Shown: one piece after another, positions 48,225-56,447 of the stretch
Numbering within the stretch: position 1 is the stretch's first letter
How the letters are laid out: every line of letters begins with the position of its first letter
Origin: Nocardioides litoris
Lineage (GTDB): Bacteria > Actinomycetota > Actinomycetes > Propionibacteriales > Nocardioidaceae
Assembly (NCBI RefSeq): GCF_006346315.1
Contig: NZ_VDMR01000002.1
Location: 124,001 to 188,000, forward strand
Direction: 5' to 3'
DNA length: 64,000 nt
Notes under the pieces: model-generated
What the model was told of the DNA's origin: nothing
What the model saw: only the letters and a program-made list of their open reading frames with translations
Database searches by the model: none
Translations under genes and position numbers: made by a program

Positions 48225-48640
48225 CCCGACGACCGCGACGAACGCGACCACCGCGACGACAAGATCGCCCAGCTGCGTCCGTGCACTCCCGCTGAAGAAC
48301 CGCACAGAAGTCGCGCTGCGGGCTGTCGTCCTGACGATGGCCCGCAGCGCCGATCCACCGTGCGCCCGGACGCTGGGGCCAGTCAGTCCGGAAACTCGTC
48401 GCTGCGCGCAGTTCAGTGACGACCGCCCGCCGATCGGCCGTCTTCACCTCGAACCACACTCGGTCGGTCAGGGAGACGACCCGCTCACCGCCGCCAGCAT
48501 CGCGCTGCTCCGGCACCACCTGCGCGTAGGCCACGACCGGATCCTTGATCAGGTCGAGCGGCTGGCCCAGATCGGGCGGGGCGACGCCGAGATTGCCAAT
48601 GCAGCGCTTGGTGGGGCGAACGCTGATCGGTTCCGAGGCC
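48225..48640 (-). pseudogene. Decayed minus-strand reading frame downstream of the RHH-like gene
   Basis: One minus frame reads like genuine protein (SEPISVRPTKRCIGNLGV, DLIKDPVVAYAQVVPEQRD, DRVWFEVKTADRRAVVTEL, ARWIGAAGHRQDDSPQRDF) but has no start codon at its upstream end, where a TGA closes the frame, and after about 48280 becomes Arg-rich nonsense. A GTG at 48534 could initiate a truncated product. The pattern is that of a small cytoplasmic protein that has lost its start and its tail. Family not recognised. Confidence 0.5.
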
Positions 48641-48652
48641 AGGCGGTGGAGG

Positions 48653-48952
48653 TCAAAGGCAGGGTCCGGCCGGGCGGACCAAGAGCAGGGCTTGCTGCGG
48701 AAGTCCGCCGAGGTCGTCGAGCTCCTCGGCGCTCAGGCCAGTCATCATCGAGACAGCAGCAGCGTCAGTGCCGTTGAGCTGGCCGAGCGCAGCCTTGATG
48801 CCGGCGTTGATCTCGTCGCGGTGGGCGTCGATGTACTCGCGAACGGCGGCGTCAACGATGTCCTTCGTGGAGCGGGACATGAAGTGAGCTGCGTGCGAGA
48901 CGAGCTCGTCGGTCGCAGCGTCGACCTTGATGGGCTCAGTGGCGGTAGCCAT
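48653..48952 (-). CDS. Ribbon-helix-helix-like antitoxin-type protein
   Basis: A 99-residue protein with a GGAGGAG ribosome site eight bases before its ATG. The N-terminus has a short strand (EPIKVDAATDELV) and two helices (SHAAHFMSRSTKDIVDAAV, REYIDAHRDEINAGIKAAL) resembling MetJ/Arc-type DNA-binding antitoxins. The part up to DDLGGLPQ looks conserved; the last 12 residues (ALLLVRPAGPCL) look like read-through into the adjacent decayed frame, suggesting a lost stop. No toxin gene is evident. Confidence 0.7.
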   Translation of the reverse strand: MATATEPIKVDAATDELVSHAAHFMSRSTKDIVDAAVREYIDAHRDEINAGIKAALGQLNGTDAAAVSMMTGLSAEELDDLGGLPQQALLLVRPAGPCL

Positions 48953-49036
48953 GACGGTTTCTCCTCCAGGCCGGGTGCGGACCAGGCACGGACATCACCG
49001 CCAGACACTCCCTTCGAACTGCGCAAACGGGAACGA

Positions 49037-49972
49037 TCAGTAGTACCAGGGGTACGGCGACCAGTCGGGCTCGCGCTTCTCCAGGAACTGGTCGCGCCCC
49101 TCGGCCGCCTCGTCGGTCATGTAGGCCAGCCGGGTCGTCTCGCCGGCGAACAGCTGCTGGCCGACGAGCCCGTCGTCGATGAGGTTGAAGGAGTACTTGA
49201 GCATCCGCTGCGCGGTCGGGCTCTTGCCGTTGACCAGCCGCCCCCACTCGAGCGCGGTCGCCTCGAGCTCGGCGTGCGGGACGGCGCGGTTGACGGTGCC
49301 CATGCGGACGCCGTCCTCGGCGGAGTACTCCTGGCCGAGGAAGAAGATCTCGCGGGCGACCTTCTGGCCCACCTGCCGGGCGAGGTACGCCGAGCCGAAC
49401 CCGCCGTCGAAGGACCCGACGTCGGCGTCGGTCTGCTTGAAGCGCGCCTCCTCGGCCGAGGCGAGGGTCAGGTCGCACACGACGTGCAGGGAGTGGCCGC
49501 CGCCGGCGGTCCAGCCGGGGACGACGCAGATGACGACCTTGGGCATGAAGCGGATCAACCGCTGGCACTCGAGGATGTGCAGACGGCCGAGCCGGGCGGC
49601 GTCGATGGGGTTCGGCGGGGCACCGGCGTCGTCGTGCCCGGGCGTCTCGTACTGGTAGCCGGCGCGGCCGCGGATGCGCTGGTCGCCGCCGGTGCAGAAC
49701 GCCCACTTGCCGTTCTTGGCGCTCGGGCCGTTGCCGGTGAGGACGACGCAGCCGACGTCGGCGGTGGTGCGGGCGTGCTCGAGGGTGCGCAGCAGCTCGT
49801 CGACGGTGTGCGGGCGGAACGCGTTGAGCACGTCGGGCCGGTCGAAGGCGATCCGCACCGTGCCGTGCGCCCTGGCCCGGTGGTAGGTGAGGTCGGTGAG
49901 GTCCTCGAACCCGGGGACGACGTCCCAGGCCTCGGCGTCGAACGTCTCGGACACACCCTCGATGGCGCTCAT
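49037..49972 (-). CDS. menB: 1,4-dihydroxy-2-naphthoyl-CoA synthase MenB
   Basis: A 311-residue crotonase-family enzyme that closes the second ring in menaquinone synthesis, converting o-succinylbenzoyl-CoA. It has the long actinobacterial form with the insert GDQRIRGRAGYQYETPGHDD, the oxyanion-hole segments KWAFCTGGDQ and PGWTAGGGHSLHVVCDLTLAS, and the conserved FKQTDADVGSFDGGFGSAYL and C-terminal EGRDQFLEKREPDWSPYPWYY region. ATG 49972 gives the family length. No other men genes are in the window. A divergent Ddn-like oxidoreductase gene starts about 120 bp away. Confidence 0.96.
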   Translation of the reverse strand: MSAIEGVSETFDAEAWDVVPGFEDLTDLTYHRARAHGTVRIAFDRPDVLNAFRPHTVDELLRTLEHARTTADVGCVVLTGNGPSAKNGKWAFCTGGDQRIRGRAGYQYETPGHDDAGAPPNPIDAARLGRLHILECQRLIRFMPKVVICVVPGWTAGGGHSLHVVCDLTLASAEEARFKQTDADVGSFDGGFGSAYLARQVGQKVAREIFFLGQEYSAEDGVRMGTVNRAVPHAELEATALEWGRLVNGKSPTAQRMLKYSFNLIDDGLVGQQLFAGETTRLAYMTDEAAEGRDQFLEKREPDWSPYPWYY

Positions 49973-50093
49973 GGCCGCGAGGCTAGTGGGCGGGGCGGCG
50001 GGCGCGGCCGCGGGGCGTCGACGCTCGCCCCGCCCGCACCCCTGCCACCGCTGGGTGTGGAACACCGCCCGGCCGGGTGCTGTTGTGGGCCAC

Positions 50094-50537
50094 ATGACTC
50101 TCGAAGGCGAGTACGAGCCCAGCCCCACCCAGTGGGTCCGCGAGCAGGTCGAGGCCTACGAGGCCTCCGGTGGCCGCGAGGCCAACACCCTGCCCGACCA
50201 CCCCGAGTGGCCGATCGTCGTCATCACCTCCCGCGGCGCCCAGTCGGGCAAGCTGCGCAAGAACCCGGTGATGAAGGTCGAGAAGGACGGCGTGTACGCC
50301 GCCGTGGCCAGCAAGGGCGGCGCCCCCGAGCACCCGACCTGGTACCACAACTTCCTCGCCCACCCCGAGGTCGACCTGCAGGACGGCGACACCCCGCACA
50401 CCTACCGCGCCCGCGTCGCCGAGGGCGCGGAGCGCGCGGAGTGGTGGGAGCGCGCGGTGGCGGCGTACCCGCCCTACGCGGAGTACCAGGACAACACCGA
50501 CCGCGAGATCCCGGTGTTCCTGCTCGAGCGCGTCTGA
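50094..50537 (+). CDS. Deazaflavin (F420)-dependent nitroreductase-like (Ddn-type) protein
   Basis: A 147-residue split-barrel protein of the Ddn family: VREQVEAYEASGGREANTL, PIVVITSRGAQSGKLRKNPVMKVEKDGVYAAVASKGG, HPTWYHNFLAHPEVDL and FLLER at the end. Family members use reduced F420 to reduce quinones or nitro-compounds; in mycobacteria menaquinone reduction is reported for some. Its position facing menB is suggestive of quinone chemistry, but that is inference. ATG 50094 gives the usual length. Confidence 0.92.
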   Translation: MTLEGEYEPSPTQWVREQVEAYEASGGREANTLPDHPEWPIVVITSRGAQSGKLRKNPVMKVEKDGVYAAVASKGGAPEHPTWYHNFLAHPEVDLQDGDTPHTYRARVAEGAERAEWWERAVAAYPPYAEYQDNTDREIPVFLLERV

Positions 50538-50558
50538 GGACCGTCCCGGTCGGGTCGG

Positions 50559-51170
50559 TCAGCCGCGGTGGATCGAGGCCGCGAGGCCGGCGAGGTGGCC
50601 GAGGCGGGCGACCTCGGAGTCGAGGAACTCGGGGCCGCCGCGGCGGGCGACGATGACGACCTCGTTGCCGTCGATGCGGGCGCCGGCGTACAGGGTCTCG
50701 CCACCGGAGCCGTCGTCGACCTCGAGGCGGGTGGCGCGCTCGATCTCCACGAACTCCAGGTCGGCGGGGGCGGCGCCGGTGGCGTGCCGGACGCCCTTGC
50801 CGCGGTGGACCCGGGCCGCCCAGTCGACGCGGAAGGTGCCGGGCAGCACCTCGACGAGCCGGTCGAGGGCCTGCGCGGGTTCGGCGGTCACCTCCTCGAC
50901 GGCCTCGAGGTCGAGGACCAGCCCGCCACTGACGTAGCGGCTGATCCACACGACCCGGACGCCGTCGAGGGCGTGGCAGGCCGAGACGATCGAGTCGGGC
51001 ATGACGCCGGGGGCGACGTCGAGCATCACGTCGTCGAGGGCGGTGCCGTCGTGGCGCTTCTCGACGATCTCGATGGCCTCGATGTCGCCGCCGGCCTCAC
51101 CGATCGCGCTCGCCAGCCGTCCCAGCGAGCCGGGGACGTCGGGCAGCTCGACGCGCAGGAGGAAGGGCAC
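50559..51170 (-). CDS. ACT-domain regulatory protein
   Basis: A 203-residue protein starting with an ACT domain (LLRVELPDVPGSLGRLASAIGEAGGDIEAIEIV within residues 4-36, then GTALDDVMLDV), followed by a second region with DGVRVVWISRYVSGG and a C-terminal hydrophobic-core segment. ACT domains bind amino acids and regulate metabolism; the effector is unknown. It follows recD on the same strand with only nine bases between the genes, so it may read out from its own promoter upstream of recD's stop or be the last cistron of the recC-recB-recD unit. Confidence 0.85.
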   Translation of the reverse strand: MPFLLRVELPDVPGSLGRLASAIGEAGGDIEAIEIVEKRHDGTALDDVMLDVAPGVMPDSIVSACHALDGVRVVWISRYVSGGLVLDLEAVEEVTAEPAQALDRLVEVLPGTFRVDWAARVHRGKGVRHATGAAPADLEFVEIERATRLEVDDGSGGETLYAGARIDGNEVVIVARRGGPEFLDSEVARLGHLAGLAASIHRG

Positions 51171-51179
51171 CGGGCGACC

Positions 51180-53042
51180 CTAACCGGCGCTCGTTTCGCC
51201 GCCGTTGCGTGCGTCCGCGTGCCGGGAGCCGGCCTCGGCGGCCTCGGCCCCGCTGGTGGCGCCCCGGATGCGTTCGGCCAGGCCGGTGGCCCGCTGCGCG
51301 CGCTGCAGCACCGCGGCCCGGACCGCCGCCTCGGTGCCGACCACCCGCACGTGGGAGCGGGCCCGGGTGACCGCGGTGTAGAACAGCTCGCGGGTGAGCA
51401 GCCGGGAGGTGTCGTCGGGCAGCAGCACCGTCACCCGGGTGGCCTGGCTGCCCTGGCTCTTGTGGATGGTCATCGCGTGCATGGTCTCGACGGCGTCGAG
51501 GCGGCCCGGCGCGTGGTCGCGCAGCCGGCCCGAGCCCGCCACGAAGGCTCGCAGCCGTCCGTCGGGCATCGCGACCGCGGCGCCCGTCTCGCCGTTGTAG
51601 ACCTCGAGGGCGTAGTCGTTGCTGGTCACGAGGACCGGTCGCCCGACGTACCACTCGCCGTGGACGGGGTGGCCGGCGTCGGTGAGCCACTGCTCGACCT
51701 GGCGGTTCCACCGGCGCACGCCGTAGGGGCCCTCGCGGTGGGCGCACAGCAGTCGCTGCCGGTCGAGGGCAGCCACCGCGGCCTCGGCGTCACCCGCCGC
51801 GGCGGCCTCGCGGACCGCGACGGCGGCCGCCAGGGCGTCCTCGCGCAGCACCTCGACGGGGTCGTCGGTCTCGACCAGCTCGACCTCGTCGCTGGGGCGG
51901 CGCAGCACTGCCAGCACCTCGTCGGGGTCACCGCCGCGGAGGGCCTGGGCCAGCTCCTGGATGTCGAGCTCGGAGCGGTGGTTGCGCTCCAGCGAGGCCA
52001 CGGGCGAGGCGGGGTGGCCCTCGAAGCCGCGGACGACGTCGCCGAGCACCGCGCCGGCGCCCACCGAGGTCAGCTGCTGCGGGTCGCCGACGAGGAGCAG
52101 CCGGGCCTCGGGCCGGACGGCCTCCAGCAGCCGCGCCATCATCGTCAGCTCGACCATCGAGCACTCGTCGACCACGACGAGGTCGTGCTTGAGCCGGTTG
52201 CCGCGGTCGTGGCGGAAGCGGGTGCTGTTGTCGGGCCGCCAGCCGAGGAGCCGGTGCAGGGTCAGCGACTCGGGCGTGCCGACGCGCTCGCGGTCGGCCG
52301 GGTCGAGGCCCGCGAGCTCGGTCGCCACGGCCTCGGCGAGGCGGGTGGCGGCCTTGCCGGTGGGCGCGGCCAGCACGACGGAGAGCCGCTCGTCGCGGGC
52401 GGCGGCCTGGTCGGCCAGCAGCACCAGCACCCGGGCGACCGTGGTCGTCTTGCCGGTGCCGGGTCCGCCGGTGAGCACGGTCGTGCGCCGCCGCACGGCC
52501 TGGACGGCGGCCGCCTCCTGCTCCTCGCTGAAGTGCTCCCCGCGCACCCGGCCGAGCGCGGCGGCGAGCGCGGCCTCGTCGACCTCGGGCGCCGGAGCCT
52601 CGACCCGCTCGACGAGGTCGTCGCAGACATGGCGCTCGAGGCGGTGGTAGCGGTCGAGGTAGACGAGGTCGCCCTCGAGCCGGACCACGCCCGCCGCGAC
52701 GAGCGGGGAGGCGGCGACCGCGGCGCGCCAGGCGGCGGGGTCGGGCCACGGGAGGGGGTCGTCGGCCTCCCCCGGGCCCGCGGTGAGGCCCGCGATCGTG
52801 GCGAGGTCGACGCACACCGAGCCCGACCGCACGGCCCGCACGGCCAGCGCCACGGCCAGGAGCACCCTCTCGTCGGGCTCGTCACCGAGGTGACCGAGGC
52901 GGGTCGCGACGTGGACGTCAGCCGCCTCGAGCACCCCGGCGGCGTTGAGCGGGGCCAGCGCGCCGGTCGCCCCGGCGGCGAGGCGCCGGTCGTGGGCCGC
53001 CCAGGGCTCGGGCTGCAGCTGGGCGATCGGGGTCGCGGTCAC
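51180..53042 (-). CDS. recD: Exodeoxyribonuclease V alpha subunit RecD
   Basis: A 620-residue superfamily 1B helicase subunit of RecBCD. Walker A is GGPGTGKTT (192-200); further helicase motifs are APTGKAATRLAEA, VVDECSMVEL (Walker B), LLVGDPQQLTSVGAG, ERNHRS, the C-terminal THHKSQG-type motif HAMTIHKSQGSQ and YTAVTRARS. It unwinds DNA 5'-3' in the RecBCD complex that processes double-strand breaks. The GTG start overlaps the recB stop by four bases. Confidence 0.95.
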   Translation of the reverse strand: MTATPIAQLQPEPWAAHDRRLAAGATGALAPLNAAGVLEAADVHVATRLGHLGDEPDERVLLAVALAVRAVRSGSVCVDLATIAGLTAGPGEADDPLPWPDPAAWRAAVAASPLVAAGVVRLEGDLVYLDRYHRLERHVCDDLVERVEAPAPEVDEAALAAALGRVRGEHFSEEQEAAAVQAVRRRTTVLTGGPGTGKTTTVARVLVLLADQAAARDERLSVVLAAPTGKAATRLAEAVATELAGLDPADRERVGTPESLTLHRLLGWRPDNSTRFRHDRGNRLKHDLVVVDECSMVELTMMARLLEAVRPEARLLLVGDPQQLTSVGAGAVLGDVVRGFEGHPASPVASLERNHRSELDIQELAQALRGGDPDEVLAVLRRPSDEVELVETDDPVEVLREDALAAAVAVREAAAAGDAEAAVAALDRQRLLCAHREGPYGVRRWNRQVEQWLTDAGHPVHGEWYVGRPVLVTSNDYALEVYNGETGAAVAMPDGRLRAFVAGSGRLRDHAPGRLDAVETMHAMTIHKSQGSQATRVTVLLPDDTSRLLTRELFYTAVTRARSHVRVVGTEAAVRAAVLQRAQRATGLAERIRGATSGAEAAEAGSRHADARNGGETSAG

Positions 53043-56000
53043 CGGGCACCTCCGTCGAGCAGGTCGGACACGGCCTCGAGCAGGGCCACGGGCGGCCGCC
53101 ACACGAACACCCCGCACGGGCCGCCGTCGACCGTCGGCGTCGTCGGGCCGCACAGGCCGCGCAGGTAGAGGTAGAGCACACCGCCGAGGTGGCGCTCGGG
53201 GTCGTAGCCGGGCTGGCGCCAGCGCAGGAAGCGGTGCAGCACGACGGCGTACAGCAGGGCCTGCAGGGGGTAGTCGGACCCGCTCATCGCCGCGTCGAGC
53301 GCGGCGGGGCGGTAGGAGTGGGAGGTGAGCGGCTCGTCGCGCGGACCGAGCCAGTTGGTCTTGTAGTCGACGATGACGTACGACGGCTCGCCGGTCGCCC
53401 CGGGCCCGTCGTCGCGCACCCGGAGCACGACGTCGACCGACCCGGTGAGATAGCCCCGGAGGGCCTGGCCGCCGAGGGCGGGCACGTCGAGGGCGTCGGC
53501 GTAGCCGCGGACGGGGTCGTCGGCCGGGAGGTGGGCGCGCAGCAGCGGGGCGAGGTCGCCGAGGAGCGGGGCGGGGTCGTCGTCGCGGGCGAGGTCGCCG
53601 CCGGCGAGGGGCAGCTCGAAGTCGAGCTCGCGCAGCCGGTCGCGCAGCGGGAGCCGGCGCAGGCTCCGGCCACCGAGGGTCGGGCCGAGCGGGGTGTCGC
53701 AGACCGCGACGAGGGCGTCGACGAGCTCGTCGCGGTCGAGGTCGACGGGCCAGCGCTGCAGCTGCTCGGCCACGTGCCCGGCGAGCTCGGCCCGCAGGTC
53801 GGGTGCGTCGGGGTCGGCGTGCTCGAGCACGCCGTGGACGAGGGAGCCGAAGGTCGCCCCGACCGGGAGGCCGGCCATGGGCGAGGGGACGGGGTCGGCG
53901 GTCCCGGCGTCCTGGCCGGCGGCAGGGAGCGGCACGACCTCGACGCCCTCGTCGTCCTTGGGCACCACCTCGGGCTCGCTGCCCACCGCCGGCGGCGCAG
54001 CCGCCTCGACGTGGCTGAGGGCGGAGTAGGACGTGCGGCGCCACGTGGTGTCGACCTCGCGCCCGAGCCGCCGCGCGGACAGCGGGCCGGGGTCGTCGAG
54101 CTCGGGGTCGGGACCGGGCTCGGCGTGCAGGGCCGGCTCGGGCACGGGCCCACCGCGGTCGCGCCAGGCTGCGAGCCAGGCCACCACGTCGTCGTCGGCG
54201 GGCACGGGCGGCTGCGCCGGCACCACCGTCTCGGCCTCGGGCCGGGCGAGGAGGCGGTGGAGCGGGGAGGCGACGGCGTTCTTGGTGGGAGCCCACCAGC
54301 ACACCACCTGCGACTGGGCGCGGGTGATGGCGACGTAGAGCAGCCGCAGCCACTCGCCGGCCTCCTCGTCGGTCCAGCGCTGCACGTGGTCGCCCCACGC
54401 GGGACCGCCGCCCCCGACGTCGAGGCACCGCCGGCCGTCGGCGTCGTGGAAGAGCGGGCGGGTCGGCTTGGGGACGTGCCGGTCGGCGAGGGCGGGGAGG
54501 TAGACGACGGGGTACTGCAGGCCCTTGCTGGCGTGGATCGTCACCAGCTGCACCGCCGCGGCGTCGGAGTCGAGGCGCCGGGTGCGCTCGGCGGTGCGCC
54601 CGGCCCGGCCCTCGGTGACCTGGCTGCGCAGCCAGGCCAGCAGCGCCGCCGTGCCCAGGCCCTCGGTCTGGGCGACCTCGTGCAGGGCCTCGCCGATGTG
54701 GCGCAGGTCGGTCAGCAGCCGTTCGCCGCCGACCAGGCCGAGCACCCGGGCCGGCAGGCCGCCGGCCGAGGCGGCCTCCAGCACCGCGGCCACGCCCCGC
54801 CGGGAGACGACGTCGACCCAGCGCCGCAGCCGCTCGGCGACCTCGTCGGTGAGCTCGTCGCCGCCGGCGTCGAGCTCGGCCGCCGTGAGGCCCACGAAGC
54901 AGGTGAGGGCCGCGGCACGCACGCGGGCGCTGCGGTGGGGCTGCTCGAGCGCCTCGAGCAGCGTGAGCCACTCGACCGCGGCCGGGGTGGCGAACACGCT
55001 GCCGCCACCGGCGATGACGGCCGGCACCCCGAGCTCGTGCAGCGCCTGCTGGGACGCGGCGAGGTCGGCGTGGCGGTAGCAGATGACCGCGACGTGGCGC
55101 GGCTCGAGCCGCTCGCCGCAGAAGGTGGCGCCCGAGGCGAGCAGGCGGCGTACGTCGAGGGCGAGGTCGCGGGCCACGTGGGGCCGGACCTCGCCGACCG
55201 GCAGGGGGGTGCGGGGACCGCGCCCGAAGGTGTCGCGACGCACGACCCGCAGCCGCAGCGGCGCCGAGGACGGGGCGCCCGCCAGCCGGCTGCCCTCGTG
55301 GCCGTGCTCGGCCACGACGGGCCGGACCACGATGCGCTCGTCGCCGAGCTCGGCGTCGACGAGCAGGCGCTGGAAGGCCTCGAGGAGCCCGTCGTCGCTG
55401 CGCCAGTTGACGGCCAGGGTCTGGCGGCTGCCGGCGGTGGCGGCGGCCTGGAGGTAGGTGACGACGTCGCCGCCGCGGAAGGCGTAGATGGCCTGCTTGG
55501 GGTCGCCGATGAGCACCATCGTCGCCACGCCGCTGAAGGCGCGGTCGAGCACCTGCCACTGCACCGGGTCGGTGTCCTGGAACTCGTCGACCAGGACGAT
55601 CGACCACCGCTCGCGCATCCGGGTGCGGGCCGGGGAGTCCTCGGGCTCGAGCGCGTGGGCCAGCTGCTCGAGCAGGTCGTCGTAGGACAGGATGCCGAGG
55701 CGCCGCTTGCGGAGGTCGACCTCGGTGCGGACCGCTTCGGCGAAGGCGACGCGGCGGCCGTGGGACGTCGTCCGCTCGGCGCCGGCGGGCTCGAGGCGGG
55801 CCTGCGGGTCACCGACCGCGGCCCGGGCGATGGCCACGGCCTCGTCGTGGCTGAAGGCCGGCGCCCCGTCGCCGAACGCGAAGGCGCGCAGGTAGAGGTC
55901 GTCGACGACCTCGCGGACCAGGTCGTCGAGGTCCTCGACGAGCCGGGCCCGGGCGTCGGTGTCGCCGGCGACGCCGAGCGACCCGAGGACCAGCGAGCAG

Positions 56001-56398
56001 AACTGGTGGGTCGTGGCGATGGTGGCGGCGTCGAACCCGGCCAGGGCCTCGACGACCCGCCGGCGCCGGGCGGCCCGCTCGGCCGCGTCGCAGTCGAGGA
56101 GGAGGGTCAGCAGCGCCGACCCGTCGGCGGTGGTGTCGGGCTCACCGGCCAGGAGGCGCTCGGCCTCGACCAGCTGGGCTCGCACCCGCTCGCGGAGCTC
56201 CTGGCTGGCCGCGCGCCCGAACGTCACCACCAGCATGTCGTCGAGGCGGGCGACGCCCTCGGCGACGTAGCGGGTGACGAGGGCGCCGATGGTCCAGGTC
56301 TTGCCGGTGCCGGCGCTGGCCTCGAGCAGGGTGGTGCCGACGCCCGGCAGGGGCGCGGTGATGTCGAACGGGACCAGCTCGTCGTGCATCAGGCTCAT
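53039..56398 (-). CDS. recB: Exodeoxyribonuclease V beta subunit RecB
   Basis: A 1119-residue UvrD-type helicase fused to a RecB nuclease domain. Walker A ASAGTGKTWT is near residues 27-36, Walker B is VLVDEFQDTD, further motifs are IGDPKQAIYAFRGGD, VNWRSD, VTIHASKGLQYPVV and YVAITRAQS. The nuclease active site is intact: VIVDYKTN at about 1008-1015 (catalytic Asp and Lys) with a preceding His/Asp region (FGSLVHGVLEHAD). ATG 56398 has GGAGG six bases upstream. It lies 49 bp downstream of recC and overlaps recD. Confidence 0.95.
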   Translation of the reverse strand: MSLMHDELVPFDITAPLPGVGTTLLEASAGTGKTWTIGALVTRYVAEGVARLDDMLVVTFGRAASQELRERVRAQLVEAERLLAGEPDTTADGSALLTLLLDCDAAERAARRRRVVEALAGFDAATIATTHQFCSLVLGSLGVAGDTDARARLVEDLDDLVREVVDDLYLRAFAFGDGAPAFSHDEAVAIARAAVGDPQARLEPAGAERTTSHGRRVAFAEAVRTEVDLRKRRLGILSYDDLLEQLAHALEPEDSPARTRMRERWSIVLVDEFQDTDPVQWQVLDRAFSGVATMVLIGDPKQAIYAFRGGDVVTYLQAAATAGSRQTLAVNWRSDDGLLEAFQRLLVDAELGDERIVVRPVVAEHGHEGSRLAGAPSSAPLRLRVVRRDTFGRGPRTPLPVGEVRPHVARDLALDVRRLLASGATFCGERLEPRHVAVICYRHADLAASQQALHELGVPAVIAGGGSVFATPAAVEWLTLLEALEQPHRSARVRAAALTCFVGLTAAELDAGGDELTDEVAERLRRWVDVVSRRGVAAVLEAASAGGLPARVLGLVGGERLLTDLRHIGEALHEVAQTEGLGTAALLAWLRSQVTEGRAGRTAERTRRLDSDAAAVQLVTIHASKGLQYPVVYLPALADRHVPKPTRPLFHDADGRRCLDVGGGGPAWGDHVQRWTDEEAGEWLRLLYVAITRAQSQVVCWWAPTKNAVASPLHRLLARPEAETVVPAQPPVPADDDVVAWLAAWRDRGGPVPEPALHAEPGPDPELDDPGPLSARRLGREVDTTWRRTSYSALSHVEAAAPPAVGSEPEVVPKDDEGVEVVPLPAAGQDAGTADPVPSPMAGLPVGATFGSLVHGVLEHADPDAPDLRAELAGHVAEQLQRWPVDLDRDELVDALVAVCDTPLGPTLGGRSLRRLPLRDRLRELDFELPLAGGDLARDDDPAPLLGDLAPLLRAHLPADDPVRGYADALDVPALGGQALRGYLTGSVDVVLRVRDDGPGATGEPSYVIVDYKTNWLGPRDEPLTSHSYRPAALDAAMSGSDYPLQALLYAVVLHRFLRWRQPGYDPERHLGGVLYLYLRGLCGPTTPTVDGGPCGVFVWRPPVALLEAVSDLLDGGAR

Positions 56399-56447
56399 GC
56401 CGCACCTCCGGGGCCGGCTGCACCACACGGAGGACGTCGTGGGGCGG

